Below, piece by piece: positions 26,663-34,195 of a DNA stretch of 64,000 nt. How positions within the stretch are numbered: the stretch's first letter is position 1; every line of letters starts with the position of its first letter. Both the position numbers and the translations under genes were made by a program. Origin of the DNA: CAMAVH01 sp964628235 (GTDB lineage Bacteria > Pseudomonadota > Alphaproteobacteria > SMXQ01); assembly GCA_964628235.1 (NCBI GenBank), contig CAZVLU010000002.1, forward strand, positions 62,001 to 126,000, given 5' to 3'. Below the pieces are notes generated by a model. That model worked only from the letters and a program-made list of their open reading frames with translations, was not told where the DNA came from and did not search any database.

Positions 26663-26959
26663 ATGGAAGCCGTCGATCCCTTCATCTTCCGCCTCGCCAT
26701 CTTCGTGCTCGCCATCTTCGTCGGCTATTACGTGGTGTGGAGCGTGACGCCCGCCTTGCACACGCCGCTGATGAGCGTGACCAACGCCATCTCGTCGGTC
26801 ATCGTCGTCGGCGCGCTGATCGCCGCCGGCCCGACCGGCTTCGAGCTGTCGAAAATCTTCGGCCTCGTCGCCATCGCGCTCGCTGCCGTCAACATCTTCG
26901 GCGGCTTCCTGGTGACGCAGCGCATGCTCGCCATGTACAAGAAAAAAGAAAAGAAGTAG
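26663..26959 (+). CDS. pntAB: NAD(P) transhydrogenase subunit alpha part 2 (membrane part)
   Basis: 98 residues starting MEAVDPFIFRLAIFVLAIF, with three hydrophobic segments and TPLMSVTNAISS, the conserved loop of the PntA C-terminal part. It ends in a lysine-rich tail. It anchors the alpha subunit and forms part of the proton channel. It begins 2 bp after pntAA and is followed 13 bp later by pntB. Confidence 0.96.
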   Translation: MEAVDPFIFRLAIFVLAIFVGYYVVWSVTPALHTPLMSVTNAISSVIVVGALIAAGPTGFELSKIFGLVAIALAAVNIFGGFLVTQRMLAMYKKKEKK

Positions 26960-26972
26960 GGGCGCCGCAACC

Positions 26973-28364
26973 ATGTCAGCCAATCTCTCGGCGCTCGCCT
27001 ACCTCATCAGCTCGATCCTGTTCATCATGGCGCTGCGCGGGCTCTCCAGCCCGGAATCGTCGCGTCGCGGCAATGCCTACGGCATGATCGGCATGACCAT
27101 CGCGGTCGTCACCACCATCGCGCTGCCGAGCATCTTCTCCTATGCCGAGATCCTCGGCGCGCTGGTCGTCGGCGGCGCGATCGGCGCCGTCACCGCGCGC
27201 CGCGTGCAGATGACGCAGATGCCGCAGCTCGTCGCCGCCTTCCACTCGCTGGTCGGCCTCGCCGCCGTGCTGGTCGCGGCCGCCGCCTTCTACAATCCCG
27301 GCGCTTACGGCATCGCCGACGCCATGGGCCAGCTCAAGCTGGCGTCCCGCATCGAGATGTCGCTCGGCATCGTCATCGGCGCCATCACCTTTTCGGGCTC
27401 GGTCGTCGCCTTCTTGAAGCTGGCCGGCATGGTCTCGGGCAATCCCGTCACCTTCAAGGGCCAGCATTATCTCAACCTGCTGTTCGGCCTGGTGATCGTC
27501 GGCCTGATCGTCGCCTTCTGCGTCACGCCGGACCCGCGCTGGTTCTGGGCGATGACGGCGCTCGCCTTCCTGGTCGGCTTCCTCATCATCATCCCGATCG
27601 GCGGCGCCGACATGCCGGTGGTCGTCTCGATGCTCAACAGCTATTCGGGCTGGGCGGCGGCGGGCATCGGCTTCACGCTCGAGAACACCGCGCTGATCGT
27701 CACCGGCGCGCTGGTCGGCTCGTCGGGCGCGATCCTCAGCTACATCATGTGCAAGGGCATGAACCGCTCCTTGTTCAACGTGATCCTCGGCGGCTTCGGC
27801 GGCGACACGGCGGCCGCCGGCGGCCCCGGCAAGACCGATCGTCCGGTCAAGTCGGGCAGCGCCGACGATGCCGCCTTCATCATGAAAAACGCCGGCAAGG
27901 TCGTCATCGTGCCGGGCTACGGCATGGCGGTGGCGCAAGCGCAACATGCCCTCAGGGAGATGGCCGACCGCCTGAAGGCCGAAGGCGTCGAAGTCTCATA
28001 CGCCATCCATCCGGTGGCCGGCCGCATGCCGGGCCACATGAACGTGCTGCTGGCCGAAGCGAATGTCCCTTACGACGAAGTGTTCGAGCTGGAGGAGATC
28101 AACTCCGCCTTCCAGACCGCCGACGTCGCCTTCGTCATCGGCGCCAACGACGTGACCAACCCGGCGGCGCGCGACGACCCGCAAAGCCCGATCTACGGCA
28201 TGCCGATCCTCGACGTCGACAAGGCCAAGACCGTGCTGTTCGTGAAGCGCTCGATGGCGTCCGGCTACGCCGGCGTCGACAACACGCTATTCTACCGCGA
28301 CAACACGATGATGCTGTTCAGCGACGCCAAGAAGATCTGCGAAGACATCGTGAAGAGCCTGTAG
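26973..28364 (+). CDS. pntB: NAD(P) transhydrogenase subunit beta
   Basis: 463 residues. The N-terminal part has about eight or nine helices (residues 5-265, with GGADMPVVVSMLNSYSGWAAA). The soluble NADP-binding domain III is at 290-463 (VIVPGYGMAVAQAQHALREM, HPVAGRMPGHMNVLLAEA, NDVTNPAARDD, RSMASGYAGVDN). It completes the three-subunit transhydrogenase. A clean terminator follows at 28390. Confidence 0.97.
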   Translation: MSANLSALAYLISSILFIMALRGLSSPESSRRGNAYGMIGMTIAVVTTIALPSIFSYAEILGALVVGGAIGAVTARRVQMTQMPQLVAAFHSLVGLAAVLVAAAAFYNPGAYGIADAMGQLKLASRIEMSLGIVIGAITFSGSVVAFLKLAGMVSGNPVTFKGQHYLNLLFGLVIVGLIVAFCVTPDPRWFWAMTALAFLVGFLIIIPIGGADMPVVVSMLNSYSGWAAAGIGFTLENTALIVTGALVGSSGAILSYIMCKGMNRSLFNVILGGFGGDTAAAGGPGKTDRPVKSGSADDAAFIMKNAGKVVIVPGYGMAVAQAQHALREMADRLKAEGVEVSYAIHPVAGRMPGHMNVLLAEANVPYDEVFELEEINSAFQTADVAFVIGANDVTNPAARDDPQSPIYGMPILDVDKAKTVLFVKRSMASGYAGVDNTLFYRDNTMMLFSDAKKICEDIVKSL

Positions 28365-28389
28365 GGCTTTCCGCATACCGAATAAAAAA

Positions 28390-28420
28390 GGCCGCCCTCG
28401 ACAGGGCGGCCTTTGTTTTT
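28390..28420 (+). terminator. Terminator of the pnt operon
   Basis: GGCCGCCCT (28390-28398) pairs with AGGGCGGCC (28403-28411) around CGAC, followed by TTTGTTTTT. It insulates the following AT-rich gene from pnt transcription. Confidence 0.9.
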
Positions 28421-28450
28421 CTATGCTTCAGCTAATCCGGGGAGGCATCA

Positions 28451-30607
28451 ATGGAAAACGAATTCTCATCTGATAGTCCAATTAATACTCCAGACCAAGA
28501 TCGCTATGATTTTGAGGGGTTTTCTAAATCTCTAGCGACAAGCATTCGCTTAATGGCACCTAGCAATGGCTTAGTGATTGCACTCAATGGTTTGTGGGGC
28601 AGTGGAAAAACAAGTGCAATTAATTTGATGCTACATCACATTTCTGTAGCTGAAGATGCTAAGTCGATCTCGATCGTTCGATACAATCCTTGGCGGTATA
28701 CAGATGAGGCTGGTTTAGTCGGTGGTTTCTTCTCGGATCTCCACACGGCACTTGGAACATTAGAAGATAAACGTTTGCAAAAAGCGCTTACTGCGGTTGC
28801 AGCGCATGTATTTTCGTTTTCTCGTTTTGCCGGCGCTGTCGCAGCGGCAGTTACTCAAACAAGCTGGTTAGCGGCTGGCGTAGAGAAAGCTTTTCAGATT
28901 TTTCAGCGTCGTCTGGAAAAACAAAAATCTTTCGATACTGATCTGCATGAACTTTCATCACTGCTCGAAGCCCAAAAACAAAAATTTCTAATAGTCATTG
29001 ACGATATAGATCGCCTGGCCCCGGAGGAGGCATTACGAGTTTTCAGACTTGTTAAATCGATAGGGCATCTGCCAAATTTAATCTATTTGCTGGTTTTTGA
29101 TCGATCCATAGCCGACAGGCTCCTAGAGCAATATTTCCCAGCAGAAGGTAAGGCATATTTAGAAAAAATTATTCAGGTGAATTTCGATTTGCCGCTTGTG
29201 CCGCGTCAGACGATCCACACGGCAATCTTGAGCGAGATTCAAGAAATTTGCAGACCCATCTTAGAAGATGAGTTCACTAGATTTGGAAATATTTTTCACG
29301 ATGTAATTAGCCCGTACATTAGGTCGCCACGTCATGTCGCTAGGTTGGCTAATAGCTTGCGTGTTACGTGGCCGGTTGTCGGTGCCGAAGTAAATTTGGC
29401 AGATTATGTAGCTATTGAATCGCTGCGCCTATTTGAGCCCAGCCTTTTTTCTAGAGTGAGAGAAAATTCCGACCTTCTTTGCGGAATCGAAAGTTCCTCG
29501 GGCCATGGCACTTCTAAGGCCGCATTATACGATGCGATATTTTTGGAAGGGTATGCAGAACGGGAAAAGGAAGAAATCAAAACTCGATTAATGCGTTTGT
29601 TTCCGCGGCTGGAAGGGATTTGGAGCAATTCATTTTATGGAGAATGGAATAACGAAGAATGGTATCGGCAAAGACTAGTTTGCAACTCGGCGAGCTTTCC
29701 TACGTATTTTGCCTTTGCGCCATCTGATGAAATTTTACCGACTGCTCAAATTAATAATTTCATCGCGAATTTGCCTGACGGAGCAGATTACGTAAGGTCG
29801 CTTATTTCTTCGAAAAATCTGCGATCTGGCGGTACAAAGTTGCCAGTTTTTTTTGAGGAGCTTAGCTCTCGGGCTAAAGTATTCCCCGAGGAGAAGGTGG
29901 CTCCTCTCCTAATACTTCTTTTTAAATTAGCCGACGATATGTATGTCCCCGCAGATGATGCGAGAGGCATGCTTTCTATCGCGAACAATCGGCTAAGATT
30001 GCATTGGTTGGTGAATAAAATATTAGAAGACAGGTTTGACCAGGAAGCTCGGTCTCAAATTCTTTTGGAAGCTATGAAGGATGGCGCCACAGGTTGGGTG
30101 ATAGATTTCTCTCGCCGTTGCTATGGACAGCATCAGCCAAATAAGGATGGACACTATTCGAAGGAAGAGCGCGAGAGACTAGTTACCTCAGATGTCGCAG
30201 GGAAATTCATGTCCCAAGCTGACGCAGCTCTTAAGCGACTTGCTGAAGAGGAAACATTGCTCAATCAGCCCAATGCATTGCGGCTATTATACGACTGGGC
30301 AGGGTTAACGTCAGATCAAGTAGTAAAAGATTGGCTTGGGGGCCAAATACCTAAGGACGCTATTGTGATCCGCCTTGCCGAAATTCTTCCTACTTCGAGC
30401 TGGTCTATGGGTATGGGAATGTTTGGCTTGGGAGATCGAGTTGCCAAGCAAAAGTTTTATCTACAAAAAGAATCGCTTAACCGCATTGTCGATCTAGATC
30501 GCGTGCTTGAGCGCGCACAGCAGTTACAAGAGAGCGATAAGCTTCATCCTGATCAAGCAGCTTTAATCGACAGATTTCTGCGGGCAGCAGAGGCTGAGGA
30601 CGATTAG
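28451..30607 (+). CDS. KAP-family P-loop NTPase, AT-rich; possible anti-phage gene
   Basis: 718 residues. Walker A is GLWGSGKTS (47-55), followed by the KAP-typical YNPWRY (78-83). A hydrophobic stretch lies at 112-150, Walker B is FLIVIDDIDRL (179-189), and YLEKIIQVNFDLPLVP is at 236-251. These are diagnostic of KAP NTPases, whose ATPase core is often membrane-associated. The 450-residue C-terminal part is not recognised. A well-known relative is PifA of the F plasmid, which excludes phage T7, so a defence role is plausible but unproven. Base composition and codon use (AAA, TTT, ATA, AAT, TTA common) differ sharply from every neighbour, pointing to horizontal transfer. GGGGAGG lies 5 bp before the ATG. 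Confidence 0.9.
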   Translation: MENEFSSDSPINTPDQDRYDFEGFSKSLATSIRLMAPSNGLVIALNGLWGSGKTSAINLMLHHISVAEDAKSISIVRYNPWRYTDEAGLVGGFFSDLHTALGTLEDKRLQKALTAVAAHVFSFSRFAGAVAAAVTQTSWLAAGVEKAFQIFQRRLEKQKSFDTDLHELSSLLEAQKQKFLIVIDDIDRLAPEEALRVFRLVKSIGHLPNLIYLLVFDRSIADRLLEQYFPAEGKAYLEKIIQVNFDLPLVPRQTIHTAILSEIQEICRPILEDEFTRFGNIFHDVISPYIRSPRHVARLANSLRVTWPVVGAEVNLADYVAIESLRLFEPSLFSRVRENSDLLCGIESSSGHGTSKAALYDAIFLEGYAEREKEEIKTRLMRLFPRLEGIWSNSFYGEWNNEEWYRQRLVCNSASFPTYFAFAPSDEILPTAQINNFIANLPDGADYVRSLISSKNLRSGGTKLPVFFEELSSRAKVFPEEKVAPLLILLFKLADDMYVPADDARGMLSIANNRLRLHWLVNKILEDRFDQEARSQILLEAMKDGATGWVIDFSRRCYGQHQPNKDGHYSKEERERLVTSDVAGKFMSQADAALKRLAEEETLLNQPNALRLLYDWAGLTSDQVVKDWLGGQIPKDAIVIRLAEILPTSSWSMGMGMFGLGDRVAKQKFYLQKESLNRIVDLDRVLERAQQLQESDKLHPDQAALIDRFLRAAEAEDD

Positions 30608-30684
30608 ACAACAAATAAGCCCGAGGTTTCCTTCGGGTTTATTGATTCGGGATCGGGCGTCGGCCTAGTCGTCTTTGCGCTCCA
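30607..30684 (-). repeat. rpsU-3'-end-like element with terminator (copy A)
   Basis: This 78-bp segment begins at the stop codon of the KAP gene and matches 32070-32148, the end of rpsU and its terminator, at roughly five bases in six by eye. Shared blocks are GACAACAAA, TTTCCTTCGGG, TTGATTCGG, GGCCTAGT and GCGCTCCA. It includes the hairpin CCCGAGGTTTCCTTCGGG, which can terminate transcription from either side. Read on the minus strand it keeps a TAG stop and about five codons like rpsU (LERKDD against MEREGY). The open frame reaches back only some 24 codons. Confidence 0.65.
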
Positions 30685-30811
30685 GATTGCCGATCATTGA
30701 GAAGTCAATTAACTTCAGCTTGTTCGCGTGACTGGCGAGTCAGGTGGAGCTCCACCGGGAAGAGCGGACGCATTTGCCGCTGCCTGGGCATCCAAAGCAA
30801 GGGGATGTTCT

Positions 30812-31291
30812 ATGTCTGACCCAACCGATATTTTTGCTTGGCTGCGGCTTGATCGCCGGCTGACGACGTCCGGCCAGCCAACAGAGCAGCAGCTCGCGGC
30901 GCTTGCCGTGTTGGGTGTCGATCATGTCATCAATCTGGCATTGCATACGCACGAACGCGCGTTGCCCGACGAAGCGGCGTCCGTCGCCGCGCTCGGCATG
31001 ACTTACACGCACATCCCCGTTCAATTCGATGCGCCGACCGAAGAGGACTTCGCGCGGTTCTGTGCGGTCATGGCCGATCTCGGCGAGGCGACCGTCCATG
31101 TGCATTGCATCGTCAACGCCCGCGTCTCGGCGTTTCTCTACCGCTATCGCCGCGACGTGATCGGCATGGACGAAGCGGAGACGCGAAAAGCGATGGACAG
31201 CATCTGGCAACCCGGCGGCGTTTGGGCCGCGTTCATCGGCGACGAGCAAGCTGTCGGCCTTCCGCATCGCTACACGCGCAAAGCGGAATAG
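30812..31291 (+). CDS. Protein tyrosine phosphatase-family protein
   Basis: 159 residues from ATG 30812 with AAGGGG about 6 bp upstream. IFAWLRLDRRLTTSGQPTEQQLAAL and VDHVINLALHTHERALPDE are typical of the DUF442-like phosphatase group. The active-site loop is VHVHCIVNARVSAF, with the Cys and Arg separated by four residues. Related proteins have the same short spacing, so this is not evidence of decay. Such proteins may act on phosphoesters or persulfides; the substrate is unknown. A 14-bp palindrome GGTGGAGCTCCACC at 30743-30756 lies in its leader. GC content is normal, unlike the KAP gene. Confidence 0.75.
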   Translation: MSDPTDIFAWLRLDRRLTTSGQPTEQQLAALAVLGVDHVINLALHTHERALPDEAASVAALGMTYTHIPVQFDAPTEEDFARFCAVMADLGEATVHVHCIVNARVSAFLYRYRRDVIGMDEAETRKAMDSIWQPGGVWAAFIGDEQAVGLPHRYTRKAE

Positions 31292-31322
31292 ACCGTGACG
31301 ACGCAGGAATCGTGAATAGAGG

Positions 31323-31712
31323 CTAGGCGCGGGGGCGCGTCGCTGGCGCTCGCCGGGCCGCCTTCTTACCGACATGGGTCGGCAACGCCGATTTGGCAGC
31401 CGTTGAGCCTCGAATGGCGGCCTTCGCCTTCAGAGATGAAACGCTCAGCTTCAGACCCAGCGCGCCGAAAACTTTGAGGATCGTGCCGAACTCGGGGTTG
31501 CCGTTCGATTTCAGCGACCGATAGAGGCTTTCGCGCGAGACCTTGGCGCTTTTGGCGACGGCGGTCATGCCCTTGGCGCGGGCAACCACGCCGAGGGCGT
31601 CGGCGATGAAGGCGGGATCGTCGGTTTCCAGCGCTTCGCTCAGATAGGCGGCGCGCGCCTCTTCGCTGTCGAGATAGTCGGCGGGGTCGAATTTCGTCGT
31701 CTTGATCGCCAT
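31323..31712 (-). CDS. HigA-like addiction-module antitoxin
   Basis: 129 residues. Residues 1-100 match chromosomal addiction-module antidotes: FDPADYLDSEEARAAYLSEAL, AFIADALGVVARAKGM, then a helix-turn-helix (AVAKSAKVSRESLYRSLKSNGNP) and FGTILKVFGALGLKLSV. The last 30 residues are a basic Ala/Lys/Arg tail that could contact DNA nonspecifically. It neutralises the toxin encoded just upstream and probably represses the pair by binding the palindrome at 32021. Confidence 0.9.
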   Translation of the reverse strand: MAIKTTKFDPADYLDSEEARAAYLSEALETDDPAFIADALGVVARAKGMTAVAKSAKVSRESLYRSLKSNGNPEFGTILKVFGALGLKLSVSSLKAKAAIRGSTAAKSALPTHVGKKAARRAPATRPRA

Positions 31713-31716
31713 GGGT

Positions 31717-32013
31717 TTACTCCTCGATCTGTGCCGCCAAGGCTTTGGCCTGGGCGATGTCCGCGCGCTGGGTCCGCTTGTCGCCGCCGCACAGGAGAAC
31801 GATCAGAACGTCGCCGCGTTTGACGAAATAGACGCGGTAGCCGGCGCCGTGATCGATCCGCAATTCGCTGAGGCCCTGGCCGATCGGGCGGACGTCGCCG
31901 GGGTTGCCGGCGGCCAGCCGCGCGATGCGGACGGCGATCCGCGCCTTGGCTGTAGGATCGTTCAGCTTCTTCAGCCATTTGTCGAAGCCGGCGGTCTTGC
32001 GAATCTCGACCAT
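31717..32013 (-). CDS. RelE/ParE-superfamily toxin (HigB-like)
   Basis: 98 residues. EIRKTAGFDKWLKKLNDPTAKARI, GNPGDVRPIGQGLSELRIDHGAGYRVYF and LLCGGDKRTQRADI are the conserved strands and basic residues of this toxin group. Most members cut mRNA at the ribosome or poison gyrase; which applies here is not visible. The toxin gene comes first and the antitoxin follows after 4 bp, the higBA order. The gene lies just downstream of the rpsU terminator. Confidence 0.92.
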   Translation of the reverse strand: MVEIRKTAGFDKWLKKLNDPTAKARIAVRIARLAAGNPGDVRPIGQGLSELRIDHGAGYRVYFVKRGDVLIVLLCGGDKRTQRADIAQAKALAAQIEE

Positions 32014-32020
32014 AGCGGAC

Positions 32021-32038
32021 TGTAGCCTATAAGCTACA
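32021..32038 (-). promoter_or_regulatory. Palindromic operator of the toxin-antitoxin pair
   Basis: TGTAGC-CTATAA-GCTACA is a perfect 6-bp inverted repeat 8 bp upstream of the toxin start. Its centre includes TTATAG on the minus strand, which could serve as part of a -10 box. A repressor bound here would block transcription, as expected for autoregulation by the helix-turn-helix antitoxin. Confidence 0.75.
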
Positions 32039-32075
32039 ATCTTTCAATCGGCTTCGTAGGCCGAGCGCAGACAAC

Positions 32076-32106
32076 AAAAAACCCCGAAGTTTCCTTCGGG
32101 GTTTTT
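32076..32106 (-). terminator. Terminator of rpsU (copy B of the duplicated element)
   Basis: AAAACCCCGAAG pairs with CTTCGGGGTTTT around TTTC. It ends rpsU before the toxin-antitoxin promoter. The 79 bp from 32070 to 32148 are the counterpart of the element at 30607-30684. Confidence 0.88.
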
Positions 32107-32128
32107 GATTCGGTCGTGGGCGTAAGGC

Positions 32129-32332
32129 CTAGTAGCCTTCGCGCTCCATGCGCTTGCGGAGCAGCTTGCGATAGCGGCGGACCGCTTCGGCATGCTCGCG
32201 GGCGCGCTTCTCGGAGGGCTTCTCGAAATTGCGGCGCATCTTCATCTCGCGGTAGATGCCTTCGCGCTGCATCTTCTTCTTGAGCGCGCGTAGGGCCTGA
32301 TCGACGTTGTTGTCTTTAACGTGGACTTGCAA
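32129..32332 (-). CDS. rpsU: 30S ribosomal protein S21
   Basis: 67 residues, (M)QVHVKDNNVDQALRALKKKM to RKLLRKRMEREGY. S21 helps the 30S subunit pair with the Shine-Dalgarno sequence. I chose the TTG at 32332 because it gives the normal family length and has GGAG 8 bp upstream. An in-frame ATG at 32356 would add MRQTGAVH, but its purine run touches the start codon. The gene is divergent from def. The rpsU-COQ9 neighbourhood is common in Alphaproteobacteria. Confidence 0.93.
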   Translation of the reverse strand: MQVHVKDNNVDQALRALKKKMQREGIYREMKMRRNFEKPSEKRAREHAEAVRRYRKLLRKRMEREGY

Positions 32333-32570
32333 GTGGACTGCTCCGGTTTGCCGCATCCCCCTTAATTTTAATGTCAGGGGAGGCTCAGCGAATTTGGGCC
32401 GCAAAACCCGCCTCGGCAGGGTTCGCGAAAGGAACGGCGTTGTATCACAGGGATTTAGGGGCCGCAAGCGCCGTGCAAAAGGCGAAAATCTAGTAAAAAC
32501 AAAGAGTTGGTAGTTCCCGGCGGGCTTTCTGCCCTTTGACGGCGGCCGATTGGCACCCCATATTGGCTGT

Positions 32571-33158
32571 ATGGCTATTTTGAAAATCGCCCGCATGGGC
32601 CATCCCGTCTTGCGCCGCCGCGCCGATCCGGTGCCCGTTCCCACCGCGCCGGAGATCCGCCGGCTGGTCGCCGACATGTTGGAGACCATGGACGACGCCC
32701 ACGGCGTCGGCCTGGCAGCACCCCAAGTCCATGTCCCGCTGCGTCTGCTGGTGTTCAAGGTTCCGCCGGAGCGCTTGGGCGAGGGCGAGACCCTGCCGGC
32801 GGACTTCGCCGCCGAGCGTGACAAGCCGATGGTGCTGATCAATCCGCTGCTCGAAGCCTTGCCCGGTCCGTCGGGCCAGCCGGAGTTCGAATCGGGTTGG
32901 GAAGGCTGCCTGTCGGTGCCGGGGTTCCGCGGCGTCGTGCCGCGCGTCGCCAAGCTGCGCTACAAGGCCTGGGGGCTCGACGGCCAGCCCTTCGTCCGCG
33001 AGGCCTCGGGGTTCCATGCCCGCGTCGTGCAGCACGAATATGACCATCTCGACGGCATCCTCTATCCCCAGCGCATGAAAGATTTGTCGCTGCTGGGATT
33101 TGAGGAGGAGATGGCGCGTTATCCTCTCGGAACCGACAAAGAGACGGAGACGGCATGA
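32571..33158 (+). CDS. def: Peptide deformylase
   Basis: 195 residues from ATG 32571. The three PDF motifs are GVGLAAPQ (45-52), EGCLS (111-115) and HEYDH (155-159). Together they bind the catalytic metal (Cys113, His155, His159) and place the catalytic Glu156. It removes the formyl group from nascent proteins. A loop of about 20 residues (PPERLGEGETLPADFAAERD) between the first two motifs is longer than in E. coli. It overlaps the COQ9 gene by 4 bp. Confidence 0.95.
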   Translation: MAILKIARMGHPVLRRRADPVPVPTAPEIRRLVADMLETMDDAHGVGLAAPQVHVPLRLLVFKVPPERLGEGETLPADFAAERDKPMVLINPLLEALPGPSGQPEFESGWEGCLSVPGFRGVVPRVAKLRYKAWGLDGQPFVREASGFHARVVQHEYDHLDGILYPQRMKDLSLLGFEEEMARYPLGTDKETETA

Positions 33159-33853
33159 GCAGCATCGACACCGACCAAGACGCGCCGCAGCTCCCCGGCA
33201 TCCGCGCCAAGCTGATCGAGGGCCTGCTGCGCAACGCGCCGTTCGACGGCTGGAGCCCGGCGGCGCTCGATGCCGCCGCCGCCAGCGCCGGCGTGACGCC
33301 GGAGATGGCCCAGGTCGCCTTTCCCGGCGGTTTGCCGCAGATCACCCTGGCGATCCACGACCAGATCGACGTCGAGATGCTCGAAAAATTGGCCGAGCGC
33401 GATGTCGCCGCCCTGAAAATCCGCGAGCGGGTGACTCTGGCGGTGCGCACGCGCCTGGAACTGGCGGCGCCGCACCGCGAGGCGTTCCGCGCGCTCGCCA
33501 GCTATCTCGCCTTTCCGCTCAACGCGCCGCTCGCCGCCAAGCTCATGTGGCGCACGGTCGACGCCCTATGGCGCGCCATCGGCGACAGCTCGACCGACTT
33601 CGCCTTCTATACCAAGCGAGCGACTCTGGCCGGCGTCTGGGGCGCGACGGTGATGGTCTGGCTGCAGGACCCGTCGGAGGATTTCGCCGACACTTGGGCC
33701 TTCCTTGACCGCCGGATCGAGAACGTCATGGCCATCGAAGCCTGCAAGGCGCGGGTGAAACAGGCGACCGGGCAGATGCCCGATCCCTTCGGCCTGTTCC
33801 GCCGCAAGCCGGGTCATCCTCGAGCGGGCAAGCCGCCTTACACGGGCGGCTAA
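33155..33853 (+). CDS. COQ9-family ubiquinone biosynthesis protein
   Basis: 232 residues. The C-terminal COQ9 domain is seen in DFAFYTKRATLAGVWGATVMVWLQD and EDFADTWAFLDRRIENVM. The N-terminal half is helical and TetR-like, as in other bacterial COQ9 proteins. COQ9 is a lipid-binding accessory factor that helps COQ7-type hydroxylation in ubiquinone synthesis. Its start overlaps the def stop (ATGA), so the two are translationally coupled. Confidence 0.92.
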   Translation: MSSIDTDQDAPQLPGIRAKLIEGLLRNAPFDGWSPAALDAAAASAGVTPEMAQVAFPGGLPQITLAIHDQIDVEMLEKLAERDVAALKIRERVTLAVRTRLELAAPHREAFRALASYLAFPLNAPLAAKLMWRTVDALWRAIGDSSTDFAFYTKRATLAGVWGATVMVWLQDPSEDFADTWAFLDRRIENVMAIEACKARVKQATGQMPDPFGLFRRKPGHPRAGKPPYTGG

Positions 33854-34195
33854 TGCGGCCCGCTTACGTCGGGAACTACCGGGCGCGGCTATCTTCCTAT
33901 TGAACCGCTAGGGCTGGGGTTCGTTGCGAACCATGCAGCTCTTATACTATTCCCCTGAAGCGCCATCGCTGGCGCCCCTCGATCCAGAAAATTGGCATGC
34001 CGTTCGCATGGCATCGCGCCGAGATGCCTACGCCAGCCGGGGGAATATCAGTCATGCAGAATCCGACGTGTGCCGCTGTAGACGGCATTTTCAATTTTGC
34101 CTAAATTCAGCCCAGTTTCCCGGCCAGTATCATCCTGCGAGCTGCGGCGTATTCCGCATCGAGTTCGGACGTCTTTCCCAAGGACTTAAGTAAGA
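33854..34195 (+). other. 342-bp leader region of the beta-glucan synthase gene, no convincing gene
   Basis: An 89-codon frame is open at 33924-34193, but its composition (many Ser/Arg/Cys, no hydrophobic pattern) and lack of any recognised motif argue against a gene. The stretch has TTATACTAT at 33942 as a possible -10 box. I see no terminator. It probably carries the promoter and leader of the downstream gene. Confidence 0.5.

Noticed and set aside
30812..31291. Degenerate phosphatase because the Cys-Arg loop has four residues
   Set aside because: Related family members share the short loop, so it is not a sign of inactivation.
28451..32013. Integrated phage or conjugative element
   Set aside because: No integrase, transposase, relaxase or phage structural gene is visible; only composition and the duplicated element suggest transfer.
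33924..34193. 89-codon frame upstream of the beta-glucan synthase
   Set aside because: No motif, no ribosome-binding site that stands out, and odd composition; kept as part of the leader region.
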